Positions 1-9,043 of a stretch of DNA of 64,000 nucleotides are shown piece after piece. The translations under genes and the position numbers were made by a program. Position 1 is the stretch's first letter. Every line of letters begins with the position of its first letter. Where the stretch lies: positions 1-64,000 of the forward strand of contig CAZRXY010000120.1 in assembly GCA_964604155.1 (NCBI GenBank), in the 5' to 3' direction. Origin of the DNA: Stygibacter sp964604155. GTDB taxonomy: Bacteria > Cloacimonadota > Cloacimonadia > Cloacimonadales > TCS61. The notes below the pieces were generated by a model. The model was not told the DNA's origin. It did no database searches and saw only the letters and a list, made by a program, of their open reading frames with translations.

Positions 1-39
1 ATTCGCTGGGGAAGTGGCTGTATTTTTTTTTCAATAAAG

Positions 40-2997
40 TTATTGAATGATGATTTGCGGTCTAATAACTCCGGCTCTGATTTGGGTGTGTCCATCGATG
101 AAGATATGTGAATTATTGTGATTAGCAAAGAATTCCTGGTATTGTGGTGGCATATAGACATTTCCGAAGCCCTGTGTGAGAATGATAGGGAAGGGGATAT
201 TTTCGTTACCGGTGAGTGCAACGCCGATGTCTTCGCCGGTAAACTTGGTGAGGTGTCGGTAGTGAATAGAGGGTGCTACGAGTCCCTTATAGCCAAGTTC
301 GGCGATTTTATCGAGGGTGATGTGATCAATGTGCTGATTTAGGATGAGGATGCAATCTTGATGGGGTTCAGCGATATCAGAGAGGTTCTGGCAATAGATC
401 AATCTTCCCATAGCCTGCCTGCCGAAGCCGACGATACCATTAATTTTCCAGCCGTGGTAGCTGATATGCACTTCACTTTGGGGCAGAAGGTGGACAATTT
501 TCCCATTCACTCCGGCGTAGTGTAGTAGGGGATTTTTATCGTAAACAATTGATAGTGTACCTTTTTGAATATTTATCTCAGTAATAGAGCCGGTAGCGGG
601 AGCGATAATAGAATTATGAGAAGAAGTATCAGCGTGAGTATCGGATAATTCTGAGCCTTTATCGATATTAATCTTATCGGCTATTTCTGATTTTGTTCTA
701 TTGGCACGATCGAGCCTGATAGCTGCGAGGAGGTCTCCGCTATAGACAAAATCGCCTTCTCTCACTTTAAGGTAGCCTCTAATATGTTTAGGTTTTATGC
801 CGAGTTTTTCTGAGATTTTCACAGTGACGGGTTTTTGTGAATAGTCTTGAATTTCATGAAGAATAATAGTGCCGGAATTTAGATTGATACTTTCGATAAT
901 GCCTCTCACGGGAGAGGCATAGTGATCGGATAATCCGTACATTTGCTCTTTCACCGAGAGTTTTTTACGAATAAGTATTTTTTCGCCGATTTTCACTTGA
1001 TCGCCTTCTTTCACCTGGAGCGATTCCAGAATATTTTCTTTATTAAAGGCAGAGAATGGTTTTTTGAAGAGTGTGAGGACGTAAAGTCGCGGTGGATCGC
1101 TAAGATTTTCTGCAACGATATCTTGCGGTTTAACAACAGAGCTAATATCTACTTTGATATCGCCGAGATAAGGCAATTCAATCTTGCGGATAAATTCTCC
1201 TGTTTCAATGGTGTTTATGGTTGTTTCCAGGGGGAATACGCTGCTAAGAGAAGCGAGCACGGAATCCAGTTTATAATGTTTTTTAAGAGTAGAGAGGTCA
1301 TTTTCGGAGCCGGCGAAGGTGGCATCGATATACAAGGGCAATTCAGTAGTAAGCGTAATATCTTTTTCCAGATCATTAAGAATGAATTTTTTATCGAGAC
1401 TGATCTGAAACTGTCGTTTTTCGGTACTTGCGGGGATGACATATTTTTTTCCGGCGATCACCTTTAATGAAGAATCTTCATATAAGATGCTCATAACAGT
1501 TTTTCCGGCTTTCCATTTACCGGTTTGAGGTCTGATATGCCAGCCCAGATTCTGCAGAGATTCTTCCAGAAGCCGGGCAGCGATTTTTTCATCAACTTGC
1601 GAGAGTTTGCCCAGGTGTGGAGAGACGAAGTTTTTATCACGGATGATAAGGGTGAGTCCCTGAGTTTGCAGACCGTCTGCAATGAGCATAAGAGCTTGAA
1701 TATCATTATCGATATGCGCAATCACGCCGCCGGCACCGATGGCATACTGGTAGTCATGCAGGAAGAATTTTTCTTTCTTTTCCTCATCGAGGAAATAGAA
1801 TTTATCGACCATATTCTCGATATTTTTATGAGAGGAGATTCTGTCGAGGAAGCCAATTTGAGCAGTATTAAAATTCATTTCGAGGTGCTGCTGTCTGGCG
1901 AGGAAGAGGGCGGCACGAGCCATAATATGCTCAATAAAAAGGAGGTAATCTGCCTGTGGTAAAGCTGTGGGATAGAGCATTTTATTGGCGATATAATCGG
2001 TTACGTAATCGAGATCGGTATCAGGGGGGAGATAATGCTTCAAAAAATCCAGTCCGGCATCTTTGAGCACATTGGCAATGCTGTAGCTCATGCCATAATT
2101 TGCAGAAACGGTACGATAGAATTTACCTTTAAGATTGGAGAACACATCTGTGGTGGCTCCGCCGATATCGACCATCATTACATCTCCTGCTCTTTGCCGG
2201 TGCAGAAGCTCAATAGCGAGCAGTACGGCGCGGGGAGTAGGAATAATATCGTGATCGACAATTTTGAGCACTTTGTCATATCCGGGAGCCTGTTCCATCA
2301 CATAATCCATAAAGAGCTGATGGATCAGGTTACGGGCAGGTTCATGATTTTCAAATTTAAGATCAGGTCTTACGTTATCGACAATATGCAGCTTAAATCT
2401 TTTAGCGAGGATGCCTTCGATCAAGTCACGGGCATCCACATTTCCGGCAAAGATCAGCGGCAGAGGTTCATTAGTGAATTTTGCTTTTGGATTAGCAAAC
2501 TGTATAAGCTCGGCAAGTCTGAGTACAGGAGCAACGGCGCCACCATCGGTACCGCCTGTCATGAGAATAATATCTGGATGCAGCATCGCCATAGCCTTCA
2601 TCTGCTGCACGGCGGATCTTTTATCATTAATGGCAAAAGTATCGAGGATAACAGCCCCGGCGCCATAAGCACATCGTTTTGCACTGGCGGCGCTATCGAA
2701 AGTGGTGAGCCCTATCACCAGTATCTGAAGCCCTCCTCCGGCGCTGCTGGTACAGAAATAGCTGATACCCGGAGAAAACAACCGGTTATGGTCTTTGTCC
2801 AGTAATTGTCTGCCGCATTTTTTTTCGAGGTTTTTTATAGCATTAATAATACCAATTTTAACGTCTTCATCAGGCAGTTCCACAGTGGTAGGTGAATTTT
2901 CCATAGCAATGATACTGTATCTACCTGCATTTTTCTCAAGCAGCAAGGCTTTAGTAGTAGTACTGCCGATATCAGTAATAATTACAAGATTTTCCAT
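40..2997 (-). CDS. GlmL/MutL-family ASKHA protein with long C-terminal extension
   Basis: 985 residues. The N-terminal half is an ASKHA ATPase of the MutL (GlmL) family: phosphate-1 loop DIGSTTTKALL (residues 9-19), TGGTDGG (147-153) and DIGGATTDV (277-285). Family members accompany B12-dependent mutases such as glutamate mutase and aminomutases and are thought to reactivate or chaperone them. Usual members have about 450-600 residues. The second half holds two lipoyl-like barrel-sandwich patterns (KEGDQVKIGEKIL, then REGDFVYSGDLLAAI with APATGSITEI), followed by a conserved-looking tail I cannot name. Start: an upstream in-frame codon at 3021 exists, but GGAGG at 3004-3008 places initiation at the ATG ending at 2997. 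Transcribed divergently from the kinase at 3117. Any mutase partner would lie left of the window. The role is inferred from family; fold recognition is secure. Confidence 0.85.
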   Translation of the reverse strand: MENLVIITDIGSTTTKALLLEKNAGRYSIIAMENSPTTVELPDEDVKIGIINAIKNLEKKCGRQLLDKDHNRLFSPGISYFCTSSAGGGLQILVIGLTTFDSAASAKRCAYGAGAVILDTFAINDKRSAVQQMKAMAMLHPDIILMTGGTDGGAVAPVLRLAELIQFANPKAKFTNEPLPLIFAGNVDARDLIEGILAKRFKLHIVDNVRPDLKFENHEPARNLIHQLFMDYVMEQAPGYDKVLKIVDHDIIPTPRAVLLAIELLHRQRAGDVMMVDIGGATTDVFSNLKGKFYRTVSANYGMSYSIANVLKDAGLDFLKHYLPPDTDLDYVTDYIANKMLYPTALPQADYLLFIEHIMARAALFLARQQHLEMNFNTAQIGFLDRISSHKNIENMVDKFYFLDEEKKEKFFLHDYQYAIGAGGVIAHIDNDIQALMLIADGLQTQGLTLIIRDKNFVSPHLGKLSQVDEKIAARLLEESLQNLGWHIRPQTGKWKAGKTVMSILYEDSSLKVIAGKKYVIPASTEKRQFQISLDKKFILNDLEKDITLTTELPLYIDATFAGSENDLSTLKKHYKLDSVLASLSSVFPLETTINTIETGEFIRKIELPYLGDIKVDISSVVKPQDIVAENLSDPPRLYVLTLFKKPFSAFNKENILESLQVKEGDQVKIGEKILIRKKLSVKEQMYGLSDHYASPVRGIIESINLNSGTIILHEIQDYSQKPVTVKISEKLGIKPKHIRGYLKVREGDFVYSGDLLAAIRLDRANRTKSEIADKINIDKGSELSDTHADTSSHNSIIAPATGSITEINIQKGTLSIVYDKNPLLHYAGVNGKIVHLLPQSEVHISYHGWKINGIVGFGRQAMGRLIYCQNLSDIAEPHQDCILILNQHIDHITLDKIAELGYKGLVAPSIHYRHLTKFTGEDIGVALTGNENIPFPIILTQGFGNVYMPPQYQEFFANHNNSHIFIDGHTQIRAGVIRPQIIIQ

Positions 2998-3116
2998 ATC
3001 TATCCTCCAAGGACTTAACATAGATTTTTAAGTGATAAATGTCAAGGATATAGTTCGGGAATATTTTTTTCTTGCTAAGAATTGAGATATTTGCAAAAAT
3101 AATTTTGGAGGCGTAA

Positions 3117-4553
3117 ATGAAATATTGGCTGGCGTTGTTTATAGTGCTTTTATTAATATTGGATGTCGTCTGGCTGTTAGACGGATTTCTTGGTGTTCAG
3201 TATAGTAAGGTGCTTAGCGAGAATGCATACAGGAATCAAAGCACTTCTTATAGTTATAAGATGTTTGCCAGTTCCCCCGTGAAAAGCCTTTATTACAGGA
3301 TAATAATATCCCTGCTGATCCTCACGAGTCTGATCATAGTGATGTTATTTATCAAGCAATTAAGGTTTTATCACAATATGCTGGATATCAGCAATCTTCA
3401 ATACAGGAAATTATTCATGGAGATGCGTACGGGGTTTGCTTTACGGAAAGTGATTCGTGATCCGGCTGGCAAATTAACAGATATCAGGTTTCTGGAAGTA
3501 AATCCAGCCTTCAGAGAATATACGGGTATAAATGATCAGGATGTTACCGGCAGGTCAATAAAGAGTGTATTTCCCAGTTTGAGTGAAGAATTAATCGCAG
3601 AATATGATCGTATTTCTCTTTATGGCGGCACATACAGCACAATTCATAAATTAGATTATCAGGATAAAATTGTTCGTCTCACAGCTTATCAGCATTCCGA
3701 GAATGTGTTTGCCACTTTGATAGAGGACATCAGCAAGGAGAAAAAGATAGAGGCAAAACTATTGGCTTCGAATTCGGAATTAACTGAGCTCAAAGAGAAG
3801 CTTGAGAAGGAAGTAGAGACTCGTGTATCCGAGTTGCGTGAGAAGGATTTACTGATGATTCGTCAATCGAGGCAGGCGGCGATGGGCGAGATGATAGGGA
3901 ATATTGCCCATCAATGGCGTCAGCCCTTGAATTCTATAGCAGTGATAATACAGGATTTGCTGGAGGCTTGGGATTTCAATGAATTAAACCGTGAATACTT
4001 AAAAGAGAAGATAGATTTAAGCATGAGTGTGCTGCATCATATGTCTAATACTATAGATGATTTCCGGGATTTTTTTTCACCTGACAAACAGGCGGCACAA
4101 TTTGATATTGATGTTCAGATAAAAAAGACGCTTAATATTCTTCAGGACATGTATTCGAATCTCGGCATAAAGATAGAGGCTAACCTAAATAAGTGCCAGG
4201 TCACAAGCTATGCCAGGGAATTTTCTCAGGTATTGATCAATATTTTAAATAATGCCAAAGATGCTTTGCAGGAGCAGAAAGTAACTGATCCTGTAATAAA
4301 AGTGGATTTATACTGCGATGATGGTTATGCCATCATTGATATCAAAGATAATGGCGGTGGCATAGACCCTTCAATTTTGGAGAAAGTATTTGATCCTTAT
4401 TTTACGACCAAGCAGTCATCGGTGGGTACGGGTGTGGGATTGTATATGAGCAAGACCATCGTGGAAAAGCACATGAAGGGAGAGATAAGTGCAGCCAATG
4501 AATCTGATGGGGCAATATTCAGGATCAGGCTGCCACTTTTGGTTAAGGAATAA
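3117..4553 (+). CDS. Membrane PAS-domain sensor histidine kinase
   Basis: 478 residues. Two membrane segments (about 4-22 and 60-82) flank a short 37-residue external loop. A PAS-like domain (about 92-205, NPAFREYTG) and a coiled coil follow, then the kinase core: H-box GNIAHQWRQPL with His265, N-box INILNNAKDAL, G1 DNGGGID and G2 GTGVGLYMS. It should autophosphorylate on His265 and pass phosphate to an unknown response regulator; none is adjacent. The small external loop suggests sensing in the membrane or through the PAS domain rather than by a large periplasmic domain. GGAGG at 3107-3111 supports the ATG. A weak hairpin with T-rich tail follows the stop. Confidence 0.9.
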   Translation: MKYWLALFIVLLLILDVVWLLDGFLGVQYSKVLSENAYRNQSTSYSYKMFASSPVKSLYYRIIISLLILTSLIIVMLFIKQLRFYHNMLDISNLQYRKLFMEMRTGFALRKVIRDPAGKLTDIRFLEVNPAFREYTGINDQDVTGRSIKSVFPSLSEELIAEYDRISLYGGTYSTIHKLDYQDKIVRLTAYQHSENVFATLIEDISKEKKIEAKLLASNSELTELKEKLEKEVETRVSELREKDLLMIRQSRQAAMGEMIGNIAHQWRQPLNSIAVIIQDLLEAWDFNELNREYLKEKIDLSMSVLHHMSNTIDDFRDFFSPDKQAAQFDIDVQIKKTLNILQDMYSNLGIKIEANLNKCQVTSYAREFSQVLINILNNAKDALQEQKVTDPVIKVDLYCDDGYAIIDIKDNGGGIDPSILEKVFDPYFTTKQSSVGTGVGLYMSKTIVEKHMKGEISAANESDGAIFRIRLPLLVKE

Positions 4554-4561
4554 GGATTAGT

Positions 4562-4597
4562 ATTGGAGATTTTGGGGTAGACTCCGATTTATTTTTT
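4562..4597 (+). terminator. Probable rho-independent terminator after the PAS kinase
   Basis: ATTGGAG (4562-4568) pairs with CTCCGAT (4582-4588), one G-U pair, with a 13-nt loop, and is followed by a T-rich tail (TTATTTTTT). It lies in the 42-bp gap between the convergent kinase and ftsY genes. The long loop makes it a modest prediction. Confidence 0.4.
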
Positions 4598-5651
4598 AGT
4601 CAAAAATGGCTTTAAGGAATTGGTCTGCCGAGAAGTCTCTAAGATCGGCATTAGATTCGCCAACGCCTATCAATTTAACCGGGATATTGATTTGATGTTT
4701 GATGCCGATGATGATCCCTCCTTTGGCGGTGCCATCGAGTTTTGTGAGCACAACGCCGGTGAGATTTGCTGCCTGATTAAATATTTCTGCTTGCGAGAGG
4801 GCATTTTGCCCGGTGGTGGCATCCACAACGAGCAGTGATTCGTGAGGTGCATCTGGTATCACTTTTTTTATAGTGCGATCAATTTTATTAAGCTCATTCA
4901 TGAGATTAATTTTTGTATGCTGTCTTCCGGCAGTATCGATGAGCACTACATCACAATTAATATTAAGGGCTTTATTTAAGCCGTCAAAGACCACTGATGA
5001 CGGGTCTGCCCCCTGGTGCTGTCTGGAAATATGTGCACCGGCACGTTCTGCCCAGATGGCGAGCTGATCTATAGCTGCCGCTCTGAAAGTGTCTGCTGCA
5101 ATAACCATCACAGATTTTCCCTGATCTACGAATCGTTTTGCCAGCTTACCGATAGTAGTGGTTTTTCCCACTCCGTTCACACCTGTAAAGAGCACAACGA
5201 AGGGTTTATTTTTTGGAATATTAAGAGTGGCTTCCTTATCATTGTATTCGCTAAGCATCAGGTCTTTGATAATTTTTATAAGTTTATCTTGAATGATCGG
5301 GATTTCCGTGATTTTTTCCTCTCGCACGGCAAGTCGTAATTTATCAATAATATCGCTGCTGGTTACCACTCCCACATCTGCTTTGATAAGTGCTTCTTCC
5401 AGTTCATCCAGGAGGTCTTCGTTAACTTTACCTCTGATCTGCAGAAGTTCTGCAATCTGTCCAAGGAAACCACTTTTAGTTTTAACCAATTTTTCTTTCA
5501 GAGAAGCGGTATGTTTTCTATCATTTTCAGTGAGATTTTCGTTAGAGGAAACATTTTTTTTCTTTTTTGAGCCAATTTTAAAAGCCAGTGCGATTAGAAC
5601 TCCGGCAAAGATTAGAGCCGCGATAATAATATATAGATAATACTCTTGCAT
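4596..5651 (-). CDS. ftsY: Signal recognition particle receptor FtsY
   Basis: 351 residues. SRP-type GTPase that docks the SRP-ribosome complex at the inner membrane. G1 GVNGVGKTTT (157-166), DTFRAAA (187-193), DTAGRQ (239-244) and TKLDGTAKGG (303-312) are all present. Unlike the E. coli protein with its long acidic A domain, this one begins with a clear transmembrane segment (residues 5-24) and a short basic linker before the N domain, so it is a membrane-anchored FtsY. A GGAGG-type site precedes the ATG. It lies downstream of rpsT but a strong terminator separates them. Confidence 0.97.
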   Translation of the reverse strand: MQEYYLYIIIAALIFAGVLIALAFKIGSKKKKNVSSNENLTENDRKHTASLKEKLVKTKSGFLGQIAELLQIRGKVNEDLLDELEEALIKADVGVVTSSDIIDKLRLAVREEKITEIPIIQDKLIKIIKDLMLSEYNDKEATLNIPKNKPFVVLFTGVNGVGKTTTIGKLAKRFVDQGKSVMVIAADTFRAAAIDQLAIWAERAGAHISRQHQGADPSSVVFDGLNKALNINCDVVLIDTAGRQHTKINLMNELNKIDRTIKKVIPDAPHESLLVVDATTGQNALSQAEIFNQAANLTGVVLTKLDGTAKGGIIIGIKHQINIPVKLIGVGESNADLRDFSADQFLKAIFD

Positions 5652-5714
5652 CTATCCTCCGTTACAATTTTATATAATCAGTTGAGGACTTTTTTAGTAG
5701 CCTCAGGTCGTCAA

Positions 5715-5743
5715 TAAAAAAAGGGCAGGTACAAAACCTGCCC
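5715..5743 (-). terminator. Rho-independent terminator of rpsT
   Basis: A perfect 8-bp stem (gggcaggt 5723-5730 with acctgccc 5736-5743) and a 5-nt loop. Read on the minus strand it is followed by seven T (A run at 5716-5722). It sits between the rpsT stop and the ftsY start, so it should insulate ftsY from the ribosomal-protein transcript. Confidence 0.9.
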
Positions 5744-5758
5744 GATTATCTGTTTTTT

Positions 5759-6028
5759 TTAAGCTTCTGCTTTAATTTTTTCTTTATTGTAGTGCGCAGC
5801 GAGCCGTGCTTTTCTTCTGGAAGCTGTACGTTTGTGGATCACGCCGCGTTTGGCAGCTTTATCGAGCTCGGAATAAACTTCCTGCAGCACAGTCTGCTTT
5901 TCTTCGAGTGGCAGATCACTATGCATTTTTTTCTGCATAGTATTAATAGTCTTTTTTATGTAGTGATTACGGGCAGCTCTTTTCTTTTCCTGCCTCAGCC
6001 TCTTCTCACACGATTTATGATTAGGCAT
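5759..6028 (-). CDS. rpsT: 30S ribosomal protein S20
   Basis: 89 residues, normal S20 length, highly basic. It starts MPNHKSCEKRLRQ and has the typical helical S20 pattern (AARNHYIKKTINTM, then LDKAAKRGVIHKRTASRRKARL). It binds 16S rRNA early in small-subunit assembly. Preceded by a purine-rich GGAGGA-type site and followed by a strong terminator, so it is probably monocistronic. Confidence 0.97.
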   Translation of the reverse strand: MPNHKSCEKRLRQEKKRAARNHYIKKTINTMQKKMHSDLPLEEKQTVLQEVYSELDKAAKRGVIHKRTASRRKARLAAHYNKEKIKAEA

Positions 6029-6202
6029 TAATGTCCTCCAGTTTTTTTCTTAATTACCGAAGTCAAAAAAGGTTAAGGCAAATAGGTGTCAAACATTTTC
6101 GAAAGATTTTTCTAAAATAAATAAATAAATAGCTTTAGGGGCACTTTCTGTCCGCGTTTGGCACGAAGCTAATTCATTTATATTTAATGAATTGCGTAGA
6201 TA

Positions 6203-7312
6203 TTAGTGCATAAGCTCGAGGCGTCGGACAAAACAATCCACACTTTGGTAAAGAGCATTTGCGATATCGATTTGGTAATTAGCATTAACGAGTTTTCTTT
6301 CTTCAGATTTATTTGAGATAAAGCCTGTTTCCACGAGTACAGCGGGCATAAATGCTCCTCTGAGGACGTAGAAATCGGCTTGTTTGACGCCTCTGTCTTT
6401 ACCTTTTGTAGTTTCAACTAAGCTTTTTTGCATAATATTACAAAGTTCGTGGCTTTCCTGGAGGTGTTCATTTTGTGCCATATCGGAGAGAATAAAATCG
6501 AGGTCATTGTATCTTTTAAGAGCTTCTTCCCCGCCTTCATAGTGGTAAACGACAGCGTTTTCGAGAGCTTCAGTGGCTCTGGCATCATCTGTTCTGGCAG
6601 TGCTGAGGTAATAGACTTCGATCCCGGATACATCGTTATTTGTATGGGCGTTAATATGTAGAGAGATGAAGAGATTTGCTTTCACTTCATTGGCAAATTC
6701 GGTTCTTTCGCGTAGTGAAACAAATCGGTCATCATCACGAGTGAGAAAGACTTTGATATCGGAATTTTTTGTAATAAGGTCTCTTAATTTGAGTGCAATG
6801 TCGAGTGTGATATCTTTTTCATAGCTTTTTTTTGAGAAGCCGATGGCGCCGGGGTCTTTACCGCCGTGTCCCGGGTCTATCACGATGGTTTTAATTCGAT
6901 TATCAACAGGGATAGGAGCTATGATATTATCAATTTGATACACCACTTCATTGGGGAAGACAAGTGGCAGAATTTCCTGCAGGAAGTTAACGGGGATATA
7001 GTATTTGCTTTGGTTAAGCAGGACAGGGAAGGTCATATTGTAGATTTCTCTACCGGCAGTAACATAAGCCGAATCGAGGAGGAATATGATTTGAGTTTCA
7101 TACATATTTACTTTGAGCCTGCTATCGAGCAGGTCTGGCTCAACAATTGCTCTAAATACCCTGTTCAATTCATAGACATTAAAGTACTCGATCTCATTAA
7201 ACTTGCGGACATTGATTCTTTCGCCATCAATATCGCCGTCATATTTAATCATCACATCGGCATTAAGGAACGCCATGCCTGTAATGAGTATAAAAAGCAG
7301 AACTATTTTCAC
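6203..7312 (-). CDS. N-acetylmuramoyl-L-alanine amidase (Amidase_3)
   Basis: 369 residues, secreted. Signal peptide 1-18, then a beta-rich domain (about 19-130) of the copper-amine-oxidase-like/AMIN-like type and the Amidase_3 zinc catalytic domain (141-369): IDPGHGGKDPGA with His149, Glu165, SLHINAH with His219, and VETGFISN with catalytic Glu328. It cleaves the amide bond between MurNAc and the stem peptide, usually in daughter-cell separation. Start is a GTG at 7310-7312, five bases after GGAGG (7318-7322); no better ATG exists before the signal peptide. Last gene of a three-gene operon with the membrane HTH-like protein and the TPR protein. Confidence 0.92.
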   Translation of the reverse strand: MKIVLLFILITGMAFLNADVMIKYDGDIDGERINVRKFNEIEYFNVYELNRVFRAIVEPDLLDSRLKVNMYETQIIFLLDSAYVTAGREIYNMTFPVLLNQSKYYIPVNFLQEILPLVFPNEVVYQIDNIIAPIPVDNRIKTIVIDPGHGGKDPGAIGFSKKSYEKDITLDIALKLRDLITKNSDIKVFLTRDDDRFVSLRERTEFANEVKANLFISLHINAHTNNDVSGIEVYYLSTARTDDARATEALENAVVYHYEGGEEALKRYNDLDFILSDMAQNEHLQESHELCNIMQKSLVETTKGKDRGVKQADFYVLRGAFMPAVLVETGFISNKSEERKLVNANYQIDIANALYQSVDCFVRRLELMH

Positions 7313-7330
7313 AATATCCTCCGATTTTTT

Positions 7331-8323
7331 TTAGCTTAATCCTCTGCCCAGTTCTTCCACTTCCTGAGTAGAGATATTAAGTTCTTTGGCAATTTCCTGA
7401 ACCTGCCAGCCATTAGCCAGCAATCTTTTTATCGTTACTCTTTGAAATTCAATACTCCCGAAGCTGCATGAGATGCGTTCTTCGGTTTTTTTTGGTTTGT
7501 GCAGCTTTCGCAAAACAGACATAATCAGCATACCAAAGATCACCCCGAACACTATAATAATGCTGATCATAAGCATTTTATCGTGGTAGATATCTATTAT
7601 AACCTCTTTGAATCTTTCAGGCATCCATTCCAGTTTTGTTTCGGCTTTTTTTGGTTCACGGGCAGTATCTTGAGAAGGAGTGATCATTTTTGGTGTAGTG
7701 GTGCTGGAATGTGGAGGAGTTTCTAATTTTGCTGTAAGGGTTTCGTTTTCCTGCGGTGTGTATGATGGATCGGGCGTGAAATGTTTTGTAACCTCCGGGA
7801 GAGATTCTTCTTCACTATGGGTGGGATTTTGACTGGCAATGATAAGGCTATCGGCAAAGTTATCATAAAAAGCAGCTTTCTGAGGTTTATTTACATTGCG
7901 GTAGAAATCTGCGTATTCCAGAGCTTCTTCGGGAGAGCGTGGATTTTTATATTTAAAGATATCCAGCACGAGCTTATAATCATTATTGCTTTTAAAAACG
8001 AAATCTTCGACCTTGTATTCTTCAAAAGTATTTATAAGCACGCCGGTAAAGGCATCGGTAGGCACGAAAGTGATTTTTGAGATCACGGGATTATCAATAA
8101 CTCTCTTGGATTTTACAGTGGGTTCTTTTTTGCAGTCAAGCAGGCTGAGATTAATGGAGAGAGCATCTTCTCTGAGTCTGTAACGCGGATATTCATCAAA
8201 CACGAATACGATGCGTTCCACCAGCCCATAATTGGCATGATAATAATCTTTGAGATTACTTGCAGCCAATAAAGGTGTAAGCAGAATAAAAGAGAGGATA
8301 AAAAGAAATCTGAACTTTCTCAT
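7331..8323 (-). CDS. Membrane protein: periplasmic AMIN-like domain, TM helix, cytoplasmic HTH-like tail
   Basis: 330 residues, no family I can name with confidence. Signal-like hydrophobic start (1-20), a beta-rich periplasmic part (23-125) reminiscent of AMIN domains (VERIVFVFDEYPRYRL, YKLVLDIFKYKN), a Pro/Thr/Glu-rich linker (165-230), one transmembrane helix (250-272) and a 58-residue cytoplasmic tail. The tail ends in a helix-turn-helix-like stretch (RLLANGWQVQEIAKELNIS). The layout suggests a cell-wall-sensing membrane-bound regulator, or a scaffold for the neighbouring amidase. GGAG with 5-nt spacing supports the ATG. Spacing to the TPR gene is 12 nt, so they are co-transcribed. Confidence 0.7.
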   Translation of the reverse strand: MRKFRFLFILSFILLTPLLAASNLKDYYHANYGLVERIVFVFDEYPRYRLREDALSINLSLLDCKKEPTVKSKRVIDNPVISKITFVPTDAFTGVLINTFEEYKVEDFVFKSNNDYKLVLDIFKYKNPRSPEEALEYADFYRNVNKPQKAAFYDNFADSLIIASQNPTHSEEESLPEVTKHFTPDPSYTPQENETLTAKLETPPHSSTTTPKMITPSQDTAREPKKAETKLEWMPERFKEVIIDIYHDKMLMISIIIVFGVIFGMLIMSVLRKLHKPKKTEERISCSFGSIEFQRVTIKRLLANGWQVQEIAKELNISTQEVEELGRGLS

Positions 8324-8335
8324 AATTACTCCGGA

Positions 8336-8983
8336 TTATTTACGCAATTTATGCTTAACCTGTAACAAATTCTTCTGGAGTGTCCTGTTATCGGGTTCCA
8401 GCGAGAGTGCTTTTTCAAAATAACTGAAAGCCTGGTTATATTCCTGGCGTTTAAGGTGTATAGAGCCGAGATTATTAAGAACCTCGATTTCATCAGGAAA
8501 AAGAGTGAGAGCTTCTGCATATTTCAATCTTGCGGGTTCCAGTTTATTATTTTGCAGTAATTCATAAGCCTGGAAATTAAGGAACTTGAAGAGGCAAAAA
8601 TTTTCTCGCAGTACTTCGTCTTTTGCTATATCGGACAATTTTTTATATTTCATATTTTCCGGAAATCCTGAGCATAAAACTTCTATCTGGTCAAGAGCTT
8701 TTTGCCATTTTCCCTGCAATATCAGGCATTCAAACATAGCGAGATTATTCAACTCATTTTCGGGAAATTTTTGATTTACGGTGGCAAAGTGTTTTTCCGC
8801 TTCAGTGAATTTGTGCTCGCTGAGCAGCGTTAGTGCAAGGTTAAAGTGGTTTTCCGGATTATCTGCCAGATTCAGAGCAAGCCGGAAACACTTTTCCGCC
8901 TTCGTGGTTTTGCCATTAACAAGCAGCTTCTGACCACGCTTTCTGGCAAATTCTGCCCTTACTCCTTTTATATACTGATACAT
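8336..8983 (-). CDS. Tetratricopeptide-repeat protein
   Basis: 215 residues made almost wholly of TPR-like helix pairs: KAEKCFRLALNLADNPENHFNLAL, FTEAEKHFATVNQKFPEN and, at the C terminus, the classical NQAFSYFEKALSLEPDN unit. No signal peptide or enzymatic motif; probably a cytoplasmic interaction scaffold. First gene of the operon with the membrane HTH-like protein and the amidase. The Shine-Dalgarno site is weak. No specific partner can be deduced. Confidence 0.8.
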   Translation of the reverse strand: MYQYIKGVRAEFARKRGQKLLVNGKTTKAEKCFRLALNLADNPENHFNLALTLLSEHKFTEAEKHFATVNQKFPENELNNLAMFECLILQGKWQKALDQIEVLCSGFPENMKYKKLSDIAKDEVLRENFCLFKFLNFQAYELLQNNKLEPARLKYAEALTLFPDEIEVLNNLGSIHLKRQEYNQAFSYFEKALSLEPDNRTLQKNLLQVKHKLRK

Positions 8984-9043
8984 GAGCCAAACTTATAGAA
9001 AGAAAAAAAAGAGGCAAGCAATTTAATGAAACTGGATAGAAGA

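Noticed and set aside
943..2805. Plus-strand open frames of 145-256 codons opposite the GlmL-like gene
   Set aside because: Antisense shadows of a strongly supported gene; no ribosome sites and no recognisable protein patterns.
6150..6170. TGGCACG as a sigma-54 -24 box
   Set aside because: No GC at the required -12 spacing and no suitable gene start downstream on that strand.
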